Source: Flavobacteriaceae bacterium (lineage in GTDB: Bacteria; Bacteroidota; Bacteroidia; Flavobacteriales; Flavobacteriaceae). Taken from it: a DNA stretch of 58,702 bases. The notes under the pieces were generated by a model. The model made no database searches and was not told the origin of the DNA. It worked only from the letters and a program-made list of their open reading frames with translations. Below are positions 17,448 through 26,790 of the stretch, in pieces. How positions within the stretch are numbered: the first letter of the stretch is position 1; each line of letters opens with the position of its first letter. The stretch is from the NCBI GenBank assembly GCA_021648265.1, contig JAKITD010000011.1:1-58702 (forward strand), written 5' to 3'. A program made the position numbers and the translations under genes.

Positions 17448-18588
17448 TTTTTAAACCCAATATGCTAAAAAATAAACTAAACAAGATAATCTGAACACCT
17501 AGTAATAAACTTGTAATTGCAGGAATTACAATCCGCAATGTTTTAGAATTGGTAATATCTCCAAAATTAATATTCTGCCAATAACTGTAAGCTGTAAAAC
17601 TTAATATAAGTCCGGTTAAAATTAAAAACCCTCCTACAAGTAGCCCTTTTTCAAGGTTGATAAATTTAAACTGCTTATCGTATTTTTTAGATTTTGGAAG
17701 CAATCCATTCTCAACAGTATATACTTTTGTTAATCCATAAAAAAGAATAAATTGAAACCCAATTAATACTAACATAGATACAAACAAAAGTGTATGTACA
17801 TCAAAAGTAATTGCACCTATTGTAATAGGTTTGTAAATAAGTATTACTGAAGCTATAAAACCAAGAATCATAATAAATAATCCAGGATAAAAGAATAACC
17901 AATTAGGGCTGTAAAGAAGTAAAAAGCGTAAATGTCTCCATCCGTCTTGCCAGGTGTTTAAATGAGGAGGCCTTGTTCTACCATCTTTTGAAAGTATTGT
18001 TGGGACTTCGGTAATCGAAAGATTTAATAGACTAGCTTTAACAACCATTTCTGAAGCAAACTCCATTCCAGTTGTTTTTAATTCCATTTTATTAAAAGCA
18101 TCTTTACTAAAACCTCTTAAACCACAATGAAAATCACCAATTTTAATTTTATAAAATAGCTTCCCTAAAAAGGAAAGAACAGGGTTTCCTAAATATTTAT
18201 GTAAAAACGGCATGGCACCTTTTTTAATTCCTCCCTTAAACCGATTGCCCATAACTAAATCGTATCCTTCTCTTAATTTAATAAGGTGTGGCATTAAATT
18301 ATTAAAATCGTAGCTATCATCAGCATCGCCCATTATAATGTATTTTCCATTTGCAGCGTTAATTCCACCTCTAAGAGCACTACCATACCCTTTTTCAGCA
18401 ACATCAATGACAGTTGCATTTAAATTAATTGCTATTTTTTGAGACCCATCAATACTTCCATTATCTGCAATAATAACTTCGCCATTAATAGTTTCTCTTT
18501 CAAAAAACGATTGAGCTTTTTTAATACAAGTTGCCAATGTTTCAGCTTCATTTAAGCAAGGCATTACAATAGAAAGTTCAGGGTTCAT
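17443..18588 (-). CDS. Family 2 glycosyltransferase with C-terminal membrane domain
   Basis: 381 residues. The N-terminal GT-A domain (about 1-225) has SIVMPCLNEAETL, IIADNGSIDGS and the metal-binding MGDADDSYDF, as in dolichyl-phosphate mannosyltransferase/GtrB-type enzymes. A C-terminal region (about 228-380) has four membrane helices. Such enzymes move a sugar from a nucleotide donor to a polyprenyl phosphate at the inner membrane. Its start overlaps the stop of the upstream gene by 4 bp, so the two are co-translated; the neighbour is a likely GT-C acceptor of the lipid-linked sugar. The exact sugar is not predictable. Confidence 0.85.
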   Translation of the reverse strand: MNPELSIVMPCLNEAETLATCIKKAQSFFERETINGEVIIADNGSIDGSQKIAINLNATVIDVAEKGYGSALRGGINAANGKYIIMGDADDSYDFNNLMPHLIKLREGYDLVMGNRFKGGIKKGAMPFLHKYLGNPVLSFLGKLFYKIKIGDFHCGLRGFSKDAFNKMELKTTGMEFASEMVVKASLLNLSITEVPTILSKDGRTRPPHLNTWQDGWRHLRFLLLYSPNWLFFYPGLFIMILGFIASVILIYKPITIGAITFDVHTLLFVSMLVLIGFQFILFYGLTKVYTVENGLLPKSKKYDKQFKFINLEKGLLVGGFLILTGLILSFTAYSYWQNINFGDITNSKTLRIVIPAITSLLLGVQIILFSLFFSILGLKK

Positions 18589-19853
18589 ATTTTGGATTTA
18601 GTTTTTTTAATAACAATAAAAATAATTATAAATGCAAAAAAATAGTTATAGATTAAATATCTCATTATAGAATGACAAGCAATACCTACTATCATTGAGT
18701 TAGAGAATATTAATAATGAACCTAAAAAAAGCAAACCATTTTCTAATGTAAATTTTTTCAATGTTTTTAGTCCACTATAAATAAAAACTGATAAGAAGAA
18801 AAATAAAATATAAATAGAATAGAATCCATAAATAATTCCTGTAAAGTATATAGAAATCCATTCTTTAAAATTGTTTTTGATTAAAACAAGAAACATTTCT
18901 TTACAAGCTTTTTCGGTTAAAATTGAACTTAATTCAGATGCACCGTTTAAATCATTATAATAATTTTTACCTTGGGTATGAATATTTTGATTACATATTA
19001 CAGGAAAGTTATCATGAAATACCATATACTTATCTAAGTAACTCCCATTTATTTTTGAAGTTAAAAGCCCTAAGCTGTCAATTCTGTTATGGGATAGAAT
19101 AAATATATTTCGATGATGTTCATCTTTAATATCAATACTATCTGATAAATTTGAAGTAAATAATGGTAATGTAACTGCATTAACATAGGAGTAAGGTGAT
19201 GTTATAAAATATCCATAGGCAATTTTTTTAAAAGTTCTTTCTATAGTACTTGTTATAAGAGGTAGTAGCAGCAATAAAATTAATAATTTAAGGTTTTGTT
19301 TTAGAAGAATATTTTTTTTAACTTTTAATATATAAAGAAATGCAACTATAAACGGAATGATAAAGAATTGCCCCCTCGTTAAATTTAATGCAACAACGGT
19401 AATCGAAATGAAATAAACTTTTTTTAAATTATTTCTGAATAAAAAGTCAATAATAAAAGAACTAAGTAATAAGTATAAAGGATATGAAAGACCTTCTGAA
19501 GCAAGATTGTTAATTAAGTTTATAGGAGAGAAAAGAGGAAATAATAAAAGTGATATAAAAATAATTTTAACCCAATAATTAAATTTTAAAAGAGAACTAA
19601 CGTTTTTGAAAATAATAAAAATGGAAATAAAGCCAAAAAATAGTTGAAAAATAACAATATATAAACCGTAATTATCATTAAATAAAAATTTGAACCCTCT
19701 TATAAATAATATATACCCAGGGTATCGTTTAATGTTTGCAGATAGATAACCTAGTGTGTCATATGATACAATAGGAGGTTTTATTACTAAATAAATAAAA
19801 ATAAAAAAGAATAGAATAGTGATTAAATAATTTTCTTTTGAATTATTTTTCAT
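18585..19853 (-). CDS. Polytopic membrane protein, possible GT-C glycosyltransferase
   Basis: 422 residues with about 10-12 hydrophobic segments and very AT-rich codons. An early VSYDTLGYLSANIKRYPGY segment holds the acidic residue placed, as in GT-C enzymes, in the first extracytoplasmic loop. No specific family is certain. Coupled by a 4-bp overlap to the GtrB-like glycosyltransferase downstream, which could supply its polyprenyl-phosphate sugar. A glycan-decorating transferase at the periplasmic face is the inference; an orphan membrane protein of another kind cannot be excluded. Confidence 0.6.
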   Translation of the reverse strand: MKNNSKENYLITILFFFIFIYLVIKPPIVSYDTLGYLSANIKRYPGYILFIRGFKFLFNDNYGLYIVIFQLFFGFISIFIIFKNVSSLLKFNYWVKIIFISLLLFPLFSPINLINNLASEGLSYPLYLLLSSFIIDFLFRNNLKKVYFISITVVALNLTRGQFFIIPFIVAFLYILKVKKNILLKQNLKLLILLLLLPLITSTIERTFKKIAYGYFITSPYSYVNAVTLPLFTSNLSDSIDIKDEHHRNIFILSHNRIDSLGLLTSKINGSYLDKYMVFHDNFPVICNQNIHTQGKNYYNDLNGASELSSILTEKACKEMFLVLIKNNFKEWISIYFTGIIYGFYSIYILFFFLSVFIYSGLKTLKKFTLENGLLFLGSLLIFSNSMIVGIACHSIMRYLIYNYFFAFIIIFIVIKKTKSKI

Positions 19854-19965
19854 TTTTACTGAGAAATATTTTTGAATAGTGTACTAAAATAAAAATTATA
19901 ATTAGATTTACGCAGCTTATAATTGTTTTTTTTTAGGAAAGAATATTAACAAAAACAAATGAATA

Positions 19966-20937
19966 TTGTTTAGAGTGATCAAGTATACTAACGAACATAA
20001 AAAGGAGTGGGATAACTTTATCGCTACAGCAAAAAATGCAACCTTTTTATTCCAAAGAGATTTTATGGACTATCATAAAAATCGATTTGAAGATTTTTCG
20101 TTGATGGTTTATAAAGATGAAAAATTATACGCTTTATTACCTGCAAATAAAAGCAGAAATATAGTTATTTCGCATCAAGGTCTTACCTACGGAAGCTTTA
20201 TACTTAATGAGTCTGCAAAATTATTAGATAGTTTTAAGGCTTTTAAAAAAGTGTTAGAATTTCTTAATAATAAAGGGATTGAAAAATTAGACATTCAAAT
20301 AATTCCAACTTTTTATACTAATTTGCCTTCAGACGAATTAGAATACTTTTTATTTAAAGCCAATGCAAAATTGATTAAGCGTGATGTGATACTGCTAATA
20401 GATTACCAAAATAAGTTGAGGTTTAAAAAAAATAGACGAGAAGGAATAAATAAAGCGCTAAGAAATGATTTAATTATAAAAATCGACAATGATTTTGATG
20501 CCTTCTGGAAAGAAATTTTAATTCCAAACCTCTCAAAAAAACATAATTCTTCGCCTGTTCATACCTTAAAAGAAATAAAACTTTTAGCCACCCGTTTTCC
20601 TACTAATATAACTCAAGTAAATGTGTATAAAGATGATAAAATAGTGGCAGGAACTACTGTTTTCTTGACAAAAAATGTTGTTCATCCGCAATATGTTTCA
20701 GCCAATCAAGATAAAAACACCTTTGGAAGTCTTGACTTTTTATATGATTTTATAATTAATCATTTTAAAGAAGATAAAAAATATTTTAGCTTTAACACTT
20801 CAAGCGAGGACAACGGAAAATTATTAAAACAAGGCTTACTATTTTGGAAAGAAGGTTGCGGAGCAAGACCTCACGTTTTTAATAATTATGAAGTAAACAC
20901 AAGGGTTTACAAAACACTTGAAATAAAAACAATATGA
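19966..20937 (+). CDS. GNAT/FemAB-like acyl or aminoacyl transferase
   Basis: 323 residues with the duplicated GNAT-like fold of the FemAB/'BioF2-like acetyltransferase' group: YALLPANK followed by [11 protein letters not shown] in the first half, and a C-terminal [15 protein letters not shown] with [12 protein letters not shown] in the second. It precedes a sugar aminotransferase with a 4-bp overlap, so N-acylation of the amino sugar is a plausible role. The start is odd: the nearest ATG (19960) opens only a four-codon frame ending TAG. The working start is TTG 19966 or GTG 19975, perhaps after a one-base change in an ancestral ATG frame. Confidence 0.75.
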   Translation: MFRVIKYTNEHKKEWDNFIATAKNATFLFQRDFMDYHKNRFEDFSLMVYKDEKLYALLPANKSRNIVISHQGLTYGSFILNESAKLLDSFKAFKKVLEFLNNKGIEKLDIQIIPTFYTNLPSDELEYFLFKANAKLIKRDVILLIDYQNKLRFKKNRREGINKALRNDLIIKIDNDFDAFWKEILIPNLSKKHNSSPVHTLKEIKLLATRFPTNITQVNVYKDDKIVAGTTVFLTKNVVHPQYVSANQDKNTFGSLDFLYDFIINHFKEDKKYFSFNTSSEDNGKLLKQGLLFWKEGCGARPHVFNNYEVNTRVYKTLEIKTI

Positions 20938-22034
20938 TTCCTTTTTTAGATTTACATAAAATAAACAGTCGTTTTAAAACCGAATTTAAAAGTAGTTTTA
21001 ATTTTTTTTTAGATTCAGGATATTATATTTTAGGGTCTAATGTTGCTGCTTTTGAAGATGAATTTGCTAATTATTGCGGAACAAAATATTGTATTGGCGT
21101 AGGAAACGGTTTAGATGCCTTGCGACTAATTTTAGAAGGCTATAAAATTTTAGGAAAACTAAAAGAAAACGATGAGGTTTTAGTAGCTTCAAATACTTAT
21201 ATCGCTACAATTATTGCAATAAAACAAGCAAATTTAATTCCTGTTTTGGTAGAAGCCGAAGCAAAAACATTTAATTTTAAAATAGAAAATTTAAAAGAAA
21301 AAATTACTTCAAAAACAAAAGCAATTATGCCAGTACATTTGTATGGGCAACTTTCGACAATGGGTGAAATTAATACAATTGCAAGAGAAAATAATTTATT
21401 AGTTATTGAAGATGCAGCACAAGCTCACGGAGCAAAAAATAATGACAAAAAACTTGCAGGAAATTTAGGCGATGCTGCGGGATTTAGCTTTTATCCTACA
21501 AAAAACTTAGGCTGTTTGGGCGATGGAGGAGCCGTTACCACAAACAATGAAGCTTTGGCAACCGTAATAAAAAAACTTAGAAATTACGGACAATCCTCAA
21601 AATATGTAAATGAATATATAGGTTTAAATTCTCGATTAGACGAAATACAGGCTGCATTTTTACGAGTAAAACTTCCTTTTTTAGACGAAGAAAACCAACG
21701 AAGAAGAGAAATTGCAACTCAGTATTTAGCAGAAATTAATAACAAAAAAATAATACTTCCTGCTTATAACGGAAGCAAAAATCATGTGTTTCATCAATTT
21801 GTGATACAGGTTTCAGATAGAGAAAAATTTATAAAATATATTTCAAAAAATGGTATCGGAACTTTAATACATTACCCAATTCCGCCACATAAACAGAAAG
21901 CACTCTTAGAGTATTCAAATTTAACGTTTCCTGTTACCGAAAAAATTCATAGTCAAGTTGTGAGTATTCCTATGAGTCCAATACTTACAAGTAAAGATGT
22001 AGAAAAAGTAATTTCGGTTTTAAATTCATTTTAA
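20934..22034 (+). CDS. DegT/DnrJ/EryC1-family sugar aminotransferase (FdtB/QdtB-like)
   Basis: 366 residues. PLP-dependent transamination of a dTDP- or UDP-keto-sugar using glutamate. Lys190 in SFYPTKN is the Schiff-base lysine; [11 protein letters not shown] and GDGGAVTTN are family signatures. With the ketoisomerase encoded at 26341, it fits the second step of a dTDP-3-amino-3,6-dideoxyhexose route (dTDP-Fuc3N or dTDP-Qui3N). It overlaps the acyltransferase upstream by 4 bp and is followed within 2 bp by a flippase. Other sugar nucleotides are possible; the pairing with FdtA-type enzyme is the main support. Confidence 0.85.
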   Translation: MIPFLDLHKINSRFKTEFKSSFNFFLDSGYYILGSNVAAFEDEFANYCGTKYCIGVGNGLDALRLILEGYKILGKLKENDEVLVASNTYIATIIAIKQANLIPVLVEAEAKTFNFKIENLKEKITSKTKAIMPVHLYGQLSTMGEINTIARENNLLVIEDAAQAHGAKNNDKKLAGNLGDAAGFSFYPTKNLGCLGDGGAVTTNNEALATVIKKLRNYGQSSKYVNEYIGLNSRLDEIQAAFLRVKLPFLDEENQRRREIATQYLAEINNKKIILPAYNGSKNHVFHQFVIQVSDREKFIKYISKNGIGTLIHYPIPPHKQKALLEYSNLTFPVTEKIHSQVVSIPMSPILTSKDVEKVISVLNSF

Positions 22035-22035
22035 T

Positions 22036-23343
22036 TTGAGAATTCCAAAATTTATACGAAAAAATTTATTGTTAAAGATGACCTCGCTTAATGCGGTTGT
22101 TATTGGTGTTCGGTTATTTGTGTCGCTTTTTATCCAACGTTTTTTAGCCGAAATGGTTGGCGAAGTAGGGATTTCAAAAATTGGTCAACTTCGTAATTTC
22201 ACGGTATTGTTAACCTCTATTTCTTCGGGAGGAATTTTTAACGGAATTATTAAATATATTTCGGAGTTTAAGGAAGATAAAGAGCAATTACAAAAATTAT
22301 TTTCAACGGTATTTGTGTTTGTTGTTGTTGGCTCTGTTTCGGCTTCATTAGTATTATTATTTGGAGCCAGTTTTATTAGCAATTATTTATTTGGCACAAT
22401 AGATTTTAGTTATTTAATAAAACTCTTGGCGGTTGTGGTTCCGTTTATAGGAATTCAACGTGTATTTAATGGTGTTGTTCATGGATTGTCTAAGTATAAA
22501 AGTTTTGCAAAAATAGACTTAATTGGATATTTATTAGGTGCTGTTTTTTTGGTAGTTGCCTTATATAATTATAATATTGATGGGGTTTTAGTGGCAATAG
22601 CTTTAACGCCAATTATACAACTTGCCATATTGCTTTATATATTTTTTAATGTTTTAAAAGAATATATTGAGTTTTCCAAACTATCTTTTAAAATACCTTA
22701 TAAAAAAGAATTATTAGCCTTTACATTAATGTCTCTTGTATCAACAGGATTATTAAGTTTTGTTGAAATTGATATTAGGACTATGATTAGAAATAAAATC
22801 ACCGAAGCAGATTCGGGTATTTGGACTGCGATGACATTTATTTCTAAAAATTACATGGTGTTTTCGGCTTCTATTTTTACATTATATGTAGTTCCTAAAT
22901 TTGCAAGTATTCATACAAAGCTAGGTTTCACAACAGAGTTAAAGATTATTTACAAAACATTATTACCTCTTTTTGGGATAGGAATGCTGCTAGTTTATTT
23001 TTTAAGAGATTATGTAATCTTAATTATTTACCCCGATTTTACAGCAATGGAACCATTATTTAAATGGCAATTAATGGCAGATTTTGCTCGTTTGGCAACC
23101 TTAATTTTAGGACATCAATTTATTGCAAAAAAGATGGTTCGTAATTTTATTTTTTCTGAAATCCTTTCCTTAGTATTGTATTATTTTTTAGCAAGGTATT
23201 TAGTGTTAGACTATGGAGTTGAAGGCGTTGTGATTGCACATTTAATTAGGTCTGTTGTCATGTTTGTGGTAATTTTCTATTTAGTGATGCGTTATTTTAG
23301 AAAACAAAGTGGTTTTGTAAAGCCTAATAGATATAAGATATAA
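22036..23343 (+). CDS. Oligosaccharide lipid flippase (Wzx/WzxE-like)
   Basis: 435 residues, about 12 membrane segments, MOP/MVF superfamily. The N-terminal LLKMTSLNAVVIGVRLFVSLF and the SKIGQLRNFTVLLTSISSGGIFNGIIKY stretch resemble the enterobacterial lipid III flippase and O-antigen translocases. It would carry undecaprenyl-linked oligosaccharide across the inner membrane. Start TTG at 22036 is 2 bp after the aminotransferase stop; ATG 22078 is the alternative, but it would trim residues that belong to the first helix region. The GNAT-like, aminotransferase and flippase genes form one unit analogous to wecD-wecE-wzxE. Confidence 0.85.
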   Translation: MRIPKFIRKNLLLKMTSLNAVVIGVRLFVSLFIQRFLAEMVGEVGISKIGQLRNFTVLLTSISSGGIFNGIIKYISEFKEDKEQLQKLFSTVFVFVVVGSVSASLVLLFGASFISNYLFGTIDFSYLIKLLAVVVPFIGIQRVFNGVVHGLSKYKSFAKIDLIGYLLGAVFLVVALYNYNIDGVLVAIALTPIIQLAILLYIFFNVLKEYIEFSKLSFKIPYKKELLAFTLMSLVSTGLLSFVEIDIRTMIRNKITEADSGIWTAMTFISKNYMVFSASIFTLYVVPKFASIHTKLGFTTELKIIYKTLLPLFGIGMLLVYFLRDYVILIIYPDFTAMEPLFKWQLMADFARLATLILGHQFIAKKMVRNFIFSEILSLVLYYFLARYLVLDYGVEGVVIAHLIRSVVMFVVIFYLVMRYFRKQSGFVKPNRYKI

Positions 23344-23491
23344 AGACTTGTAGTTTCTGCAAATAGTGCTGTTTTTTGAAAAAGGTTTATTATTAAATTT
23401 CTACACTACAGTTCTTGAAATGAGGTTTAGCCAATACCATTATTTTATACTATAATTATAACCTATCTTTCGGGAATTAAATTAATAAAAA

Positions 23492-24055
23492 GTGTTTAAA
23501 GATAAAATTGTACAGTTATTTTTAAAATGGAGAAAAATAAAATTTTCTTTCTTTAGCAATAGTAGAAATATAACAGGAAATTTCACTAAGCATCAACCTG
23601 TTGTAATGCGAGGAAAGGGTACTATTATTATCGGGAATAATGTAAATATTGGGGTAATTAATTCGCCTTTTTTTTACAACGGTTATGGGTATGTTGAGGC
23701 AAGAAAGCAGCAGGCAGTAATCACATTTGGTGATAATATTCATATTAATAATAATTTTTCGGTAGTTTCAGAAAGAAAAATCACAATAAACAGTCATACA
23801 TTAATAGGCTATAATTGTACTATTATTGATAGCAATTTTCATAACCTTACTATTGATAAAAGACTCGAAACCGACCCAAACCCCGAAGAAGTAATCATTA
23901 GCGAAAATGTATTTATAGGCAATAATGTTACTATTTTAAAAGGAGTTACTATTGGCAAAAATACTGTAGTTGCAAATGGTGCGATGGTTACTAAAAGTTG
24001 TCCGGAAAACGTTGTTATTGGCGGAGTTCCTGCTAAGGTGATTAGTAAATTATAA
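23492..24055 (+). CDS. Left-handed beta-helix (hexapeptide) acyltransferase
   Basis: 187 residues. The N-terminal helix (DKIVQLFLKWRK) precedes repeated hexapeptide rungs (GTIIIGNNVNIG, VFIGNNVTILKGVTIGKNTVVANGAMV) and the closing VIGGVPAKVISKL, which is typical of WbbJ/CatB-type O- or N-acetyltransferases. Start codon is GTG at 23492. The family uses acetyl-CoA; in this cluster it probably acetylates a glycan sugar, and it could provide the FdtC-like N-acetylation step of the 3-amino sugar. A 148-bp gap separates it from the flippase, so it may have its own promoter. Confidence 0.85.
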   Translation: MFKDKIVQLFLKWRKIKFSFFSNSRNITGNFTKHQPVVMRGKGTIIIGNNVNIGVINSPFFYNGYGYVEARKQQAVITFGDNIHINNNFSVVSERKITINSHTLIGYNCTIIDSNFHNLTIDKRLETDPNPEEVIISENVFIGNNVTILKGVTIGKNTVVANGAMVTKSCPENVVIGGVPAKVISKL

Positions 24056-24066
24056 TCAATTAAGCT

Positions 24067-25203
24067 CTATTTATTCCAAGCCAATATATATTTCTCAGCA
24101 ATTTTCAAGTAATTATGCTCTGCCTCAATAAAAACCCTTGCATTTTTACCAATTTCGGTAATTTTCCCTGGATTTAAAATCAACCATTCTAATTTTTCTG
24201 CAATCGCATTTGCATCTGGCAAGGCATTAATGGCAACGGTATTTTCCTCTAAATTATAAAAATCTAACCATTCTTGCTCAGCACCCGTAAAAACCACTTT
24301 TCCTTTTGCCATTGCCTCAAGTGCATTATAGCCTTGATCGTAGGCAAGTACTTGGTCTAAAACAATATGAGCCGAGTTATAGGTTTCAATATATTGAGCG
24401 TAGGGCAGATTTTCAACTATTTTCAGTTCAATTTTTTTAGGATATTTTTTCTGAATTAGTTGCAAGGCTTCTTCAAAATAATCACTTCCTTTTTTATAAT
24501 AATTTGCCCTATTTATTCCGTGAAAAATAATAATTTTATCTGAAACAGAAAGTGCTTCAAATTTTAACTTTTCCGTATTTATTGGGTTGGCAATAAGCCC
24601 TAAATATTTTGGATGTCCAATTAAAGGAATATGATAATCTAAATCTGAAGCAATCACACCTGCTACATTCTTAAAAACAAACTCGTGAAGTTTTCTATAG
24701 TTGGGTTGCAGGTATTTTAAAATTGCATCAAAACTTTTTTCTGAAGCTTTTTTATTAAAAAAAGGTTCGAGAATTGAATATCTTGGCTTCTTATCAAACG
24801 AATGTTTTACGCTTATATAATCTGTTCCGCAGGAAAGTAAAAAAAGTTTTTTGTTATTGTTTTTTAAAAATAAAATAATCTCTTTTTCATATTTTGGTAA
24901 AATACCAAGAGGGCTTTCGTTAATAAGTTGTACTACATCAAAGTTTTTTAACTTTTCTTGATGCGAAAAAAATTGATTTTTTAACGAAATAGAAGTAATA
25001 TCTACCTTTAGTAACTTAAAAAATAAAACCTTTAATTTTTTAGAAATTCCTTGATTGTATTTTCTATGTAGCTTAATGTCAACAGGATAATTTTTAAAAT
25101 AATCGCCAGTTGCAATAATTGTAACTTTATTTCCTAAAGACTCTAACCCTTCTTTTAAAGAATTGTGCAACCTACTATATTCACCAACCAATAAAATTTT
25201 CAT
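24067..25203 (-). CDS. Family 1/4-type glycosyltransferase
   Basis: 378 residues, GT-B fold. N-terminal MKILLVGEYSRLHNSLKEGLESLGNKV is the nucleotide-binding start; the C-terminal domain has FHGINRANYYKKGSDYFEEA and VLDQVLAYDQGYNALEAMAKGKVVFTGAEQEW, the donor-binding region of GT1/GT4 enzymes. It sits opposite the surrounding plus-strand genes, divergent from the next GT. A role in adding a sugar to the cluster's glycan is inferred; donor and acceptor are unknown. Confidence 0.8.
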   Translation of the reverse strand: MKILLVGEYSRLHNSLKEGLESLGNKVTIIATGDYFKNYPVDIKLHRKYNQGISKKLKVLFFKLLKVDITSISLKNQFFSHQEKLKNFDVVQLINESPLGILPKYEKEIILFLKNNNKKLFLLSCGTDYISVKHSFDKKPRYSILEPFFNKKASEKSFDAILKYLQPNYRKLHEFVFKNVAGVIASDLDYHIPLIGHPKYLGLIANPINTEKLKFEALSVSDKIIIFHGINRANYYKKGSDYFEEALQLIQKKYPKKIELKIVENLPYAQYIETYNSAHIVLDQVLAYDQGYNALEAMAKGKVVFTGAEQEWLDFYNLEENTVAINALPDANAIAEKLEWLILNPGKITEIGKNARVFIEAEHNYLKIAEKYILAWNK

Positions 25204-25219
25204 AAATAGCCTATCTTTA

Positions 25220-25227
25220 CAAAGATA
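25220..25227 (-). promoter_or_regulatory. -7 box in the divergent glycosyltransferase promoter
   Basis: Minus-strand TATCTTTG, 17 bp before the ATG at 25203. The plus strand across it reads TATCTTTACAAAGATA, a near-palindrome that could also serve the divergent gene at 25250. Confidence 0.45.
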
Positions 25228-25249
25228 ATTTCAAAAGTAGTATAAATAA

Positions 25250-26368
25250 ATGATTAGTTCTTCTAAAGAGAAACAAATTAAAGTATGCTTGGTGGCAATT
25301 TCCTTGTCTGGCGGTGGCGCAGAAAGATCCACAGCCTTGCTATCAAAAATGTTAAGCAATCAAGGCTTTGATGTACATTTGGCATTAATTAAAAATAGTA
25401 TTGATTATGAGTATCAAGCAAAACTTTACCTCATAGGAAACAGTAAAAAAGAACGAAGTTTTTACAATAAAGCAATAGGTTTATTAAAATTTAGGAACTA
25501 CCTAAAAACGAATCAATTTGATTTTATCATCGATAATCGAACACGACCAGTAGCTTTAAAAGAAAGTATTTACAGCGGTTATGTCTATAGAAATTTTAAG
25601 GTGATTTTTGTAGTAAGAAGTTATCATTTAGAAAATTATTTTCCGAATCAGAAATGGATGGCTTCAAAATTAGTGAAAAAAGCACATCATTTTATTGGGG
25701 TTTCAAAAGCAATTTCTGAAAGAATTAATAAACAATACCATACCAACAAAGCAAGCTATATTTATAATCCTGCTTCAATTAAAGAATTTGAAAAGCTTTC
25801 TTTAGAAAAAGTCGAAAAAATTGAAAGTTTAAACAAACCCTACATTATATCTATGGGAAGATTAGACGAATATGTGAAGAATTTTTCATTGTTGATTGAA
25901 GCTTATAAAAAATCTAAATTACCAGAAAATAATATACTTTTAAAAATAATAGGAAAAGGAGCAGATAAGGCATTAATTGAAGATAAGATAAAGCAATTAG
26001 ATTTAGAAGAATATGTTGAGATTGTTCCTTTTGCAAACAATCCTTTTCCGTGGTTAAAAAACGCGTTATTTACGGTTCTTACCAGTAAATATGAAGGTTT
26101 TCCACGCATGTTAATAGAATCTTTAGCGGTTAAAACACCCGTTGTTTCTGTAGATTGTAAGAGCGGTCCTTCAGAAATTGTACAACATAAAAAAAACGGT
26201 TTGTTAATTGAAAACAACAATATAAATGCACTTGCAGATGCCATGAATAGCTTTATATTTAATTTAGATTTATACAAAACCTGTAAAGAAAATGCACAAC
26301 ATTCCATCTCGCATTTAAAAATAAATAAAATAGCAAAGCAATGGAAAGAATTACTAACCAAAAACTAA
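25250..26368 (+). CDS. Family 4 glycosyltransferase
   Basis: 372 residues, GT-B fold. Glycine-rich LSGGGAERSTALLSKML at the N-terminus is diagnostic for GT4 enzymes of the GalNAc/hexosamine-type group. The C-terminal donor motif is SKYEGFPRMLIESLAVKTPVVSVDCKSGPSEIV, with the E-x7-E pattern. Adds a sugar to a lipid-linked oligosaccharide in the cytoplasm. Its 3' end overlaps the ketoisomerase start by 28 bp, so the two are co-transcribed. Confidence 0.88.
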   Translation: MISSSKEKQIKVCLVAISLSGGGAERSTALLSKMLSNQGFDVHLALIKNSIDYEYQAKLYLIGNSKKERSFYNKAIGLLKFRNYLKTNQFDFIIDNRTRPVALKESIYSGYVYRNFKVIFVVRSYHLENYFPNQKWMASKLVKKAHHFIGVSKAISERINKQYHTNKASYIYNPASIKEFEKLSLEKVEKIESLNKPYIISMGRLDEYVKNFSLLIEAYKKSKLPENNILLKIIGKGADKALIEDKIKQLDLEEYVEIVPFANNPFPWLKNALFTVLTSKYEGFPRMLIESLAVKTPVVSVDCKSGPSEIVQHKKNGLLIENNNINALADAMNSFIFNLDLYKTCKENAQHSISHLKINKIAKQWKELLTKN

Positions 26369-26790
26369 TAAATGTGAATTCAAATTTAAAAAACATAGAA
26401 CTTTTAGAAATACCAAAAATAGCTGACCCTCGTGGAAACCTTGCTGTGATTGAAAAAAATACAATTCCCTATAAAATTAAACGCGTATATTATTTATATG
26501 ATGTGCCGAGCGACTCCTTTCGTGGAGGTCACGCACATAAAGAACAATTAGAGTTTTTAATTGCACTAAGCGGAAGTTTTGATGTGGTTTTGGACGATGG
26601 AAATTCAAAGAAAAAATTTACTTTAAATAAACCCAATAAAGGGCTTTTAATACCTATTAATATGTGGCGAGAATTAGAGAATTTTTCTTCGGGAGCAATT
26701 TGTTTGGTATTGTCCTCTGGTGAATTTGAGGAAGAAGATTATATTCGTGATTATGAGGAGTTTAAGTCACTTAAAGACACTGGAGCTTAA
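26341..26790 (+). CDS. dTDP-sugar 3,4-ketoisomerase (FdtA/QdtA-like cupin)
   Basis: 149 residues, a one-domain cupin. The signature DPRGNLAVIE, then RGGHAHKEQLEFLIALSGSFDVVLDDG with its paired histidines, and IPINMWRELENFS match the WxcM/FdtA family. It converts dTDP-4-keto-6-deoxyglucose to the 3-keto isomer, the step before transamination by a DegT-type enzyme such as that at 20934. The product would be a dTDP-3-amino-3,6-dideoxyhexose. RmlA/RmlB for the precursor are not in the window. It overlaps the GT4 gene by 28 bp and converges with the next GT by 24 bp. FdtA versus QdtA (galacto/gluco outcome) cannot be told by eye. Confidence 0.82.
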   Translation: MERITNQKLINVNSNLKNIELLEIPKIADPRGNLAVIEKNTIPYKIKRVYYLYDVPSDSFRGGHAHKEQLEFLIALSGSFDVVLDDGNSKKKFTLNKPNKGLLIPINMWRELENFSSGAICLVLSSGEFEEEDYIRDYEEFKSLKDTGA

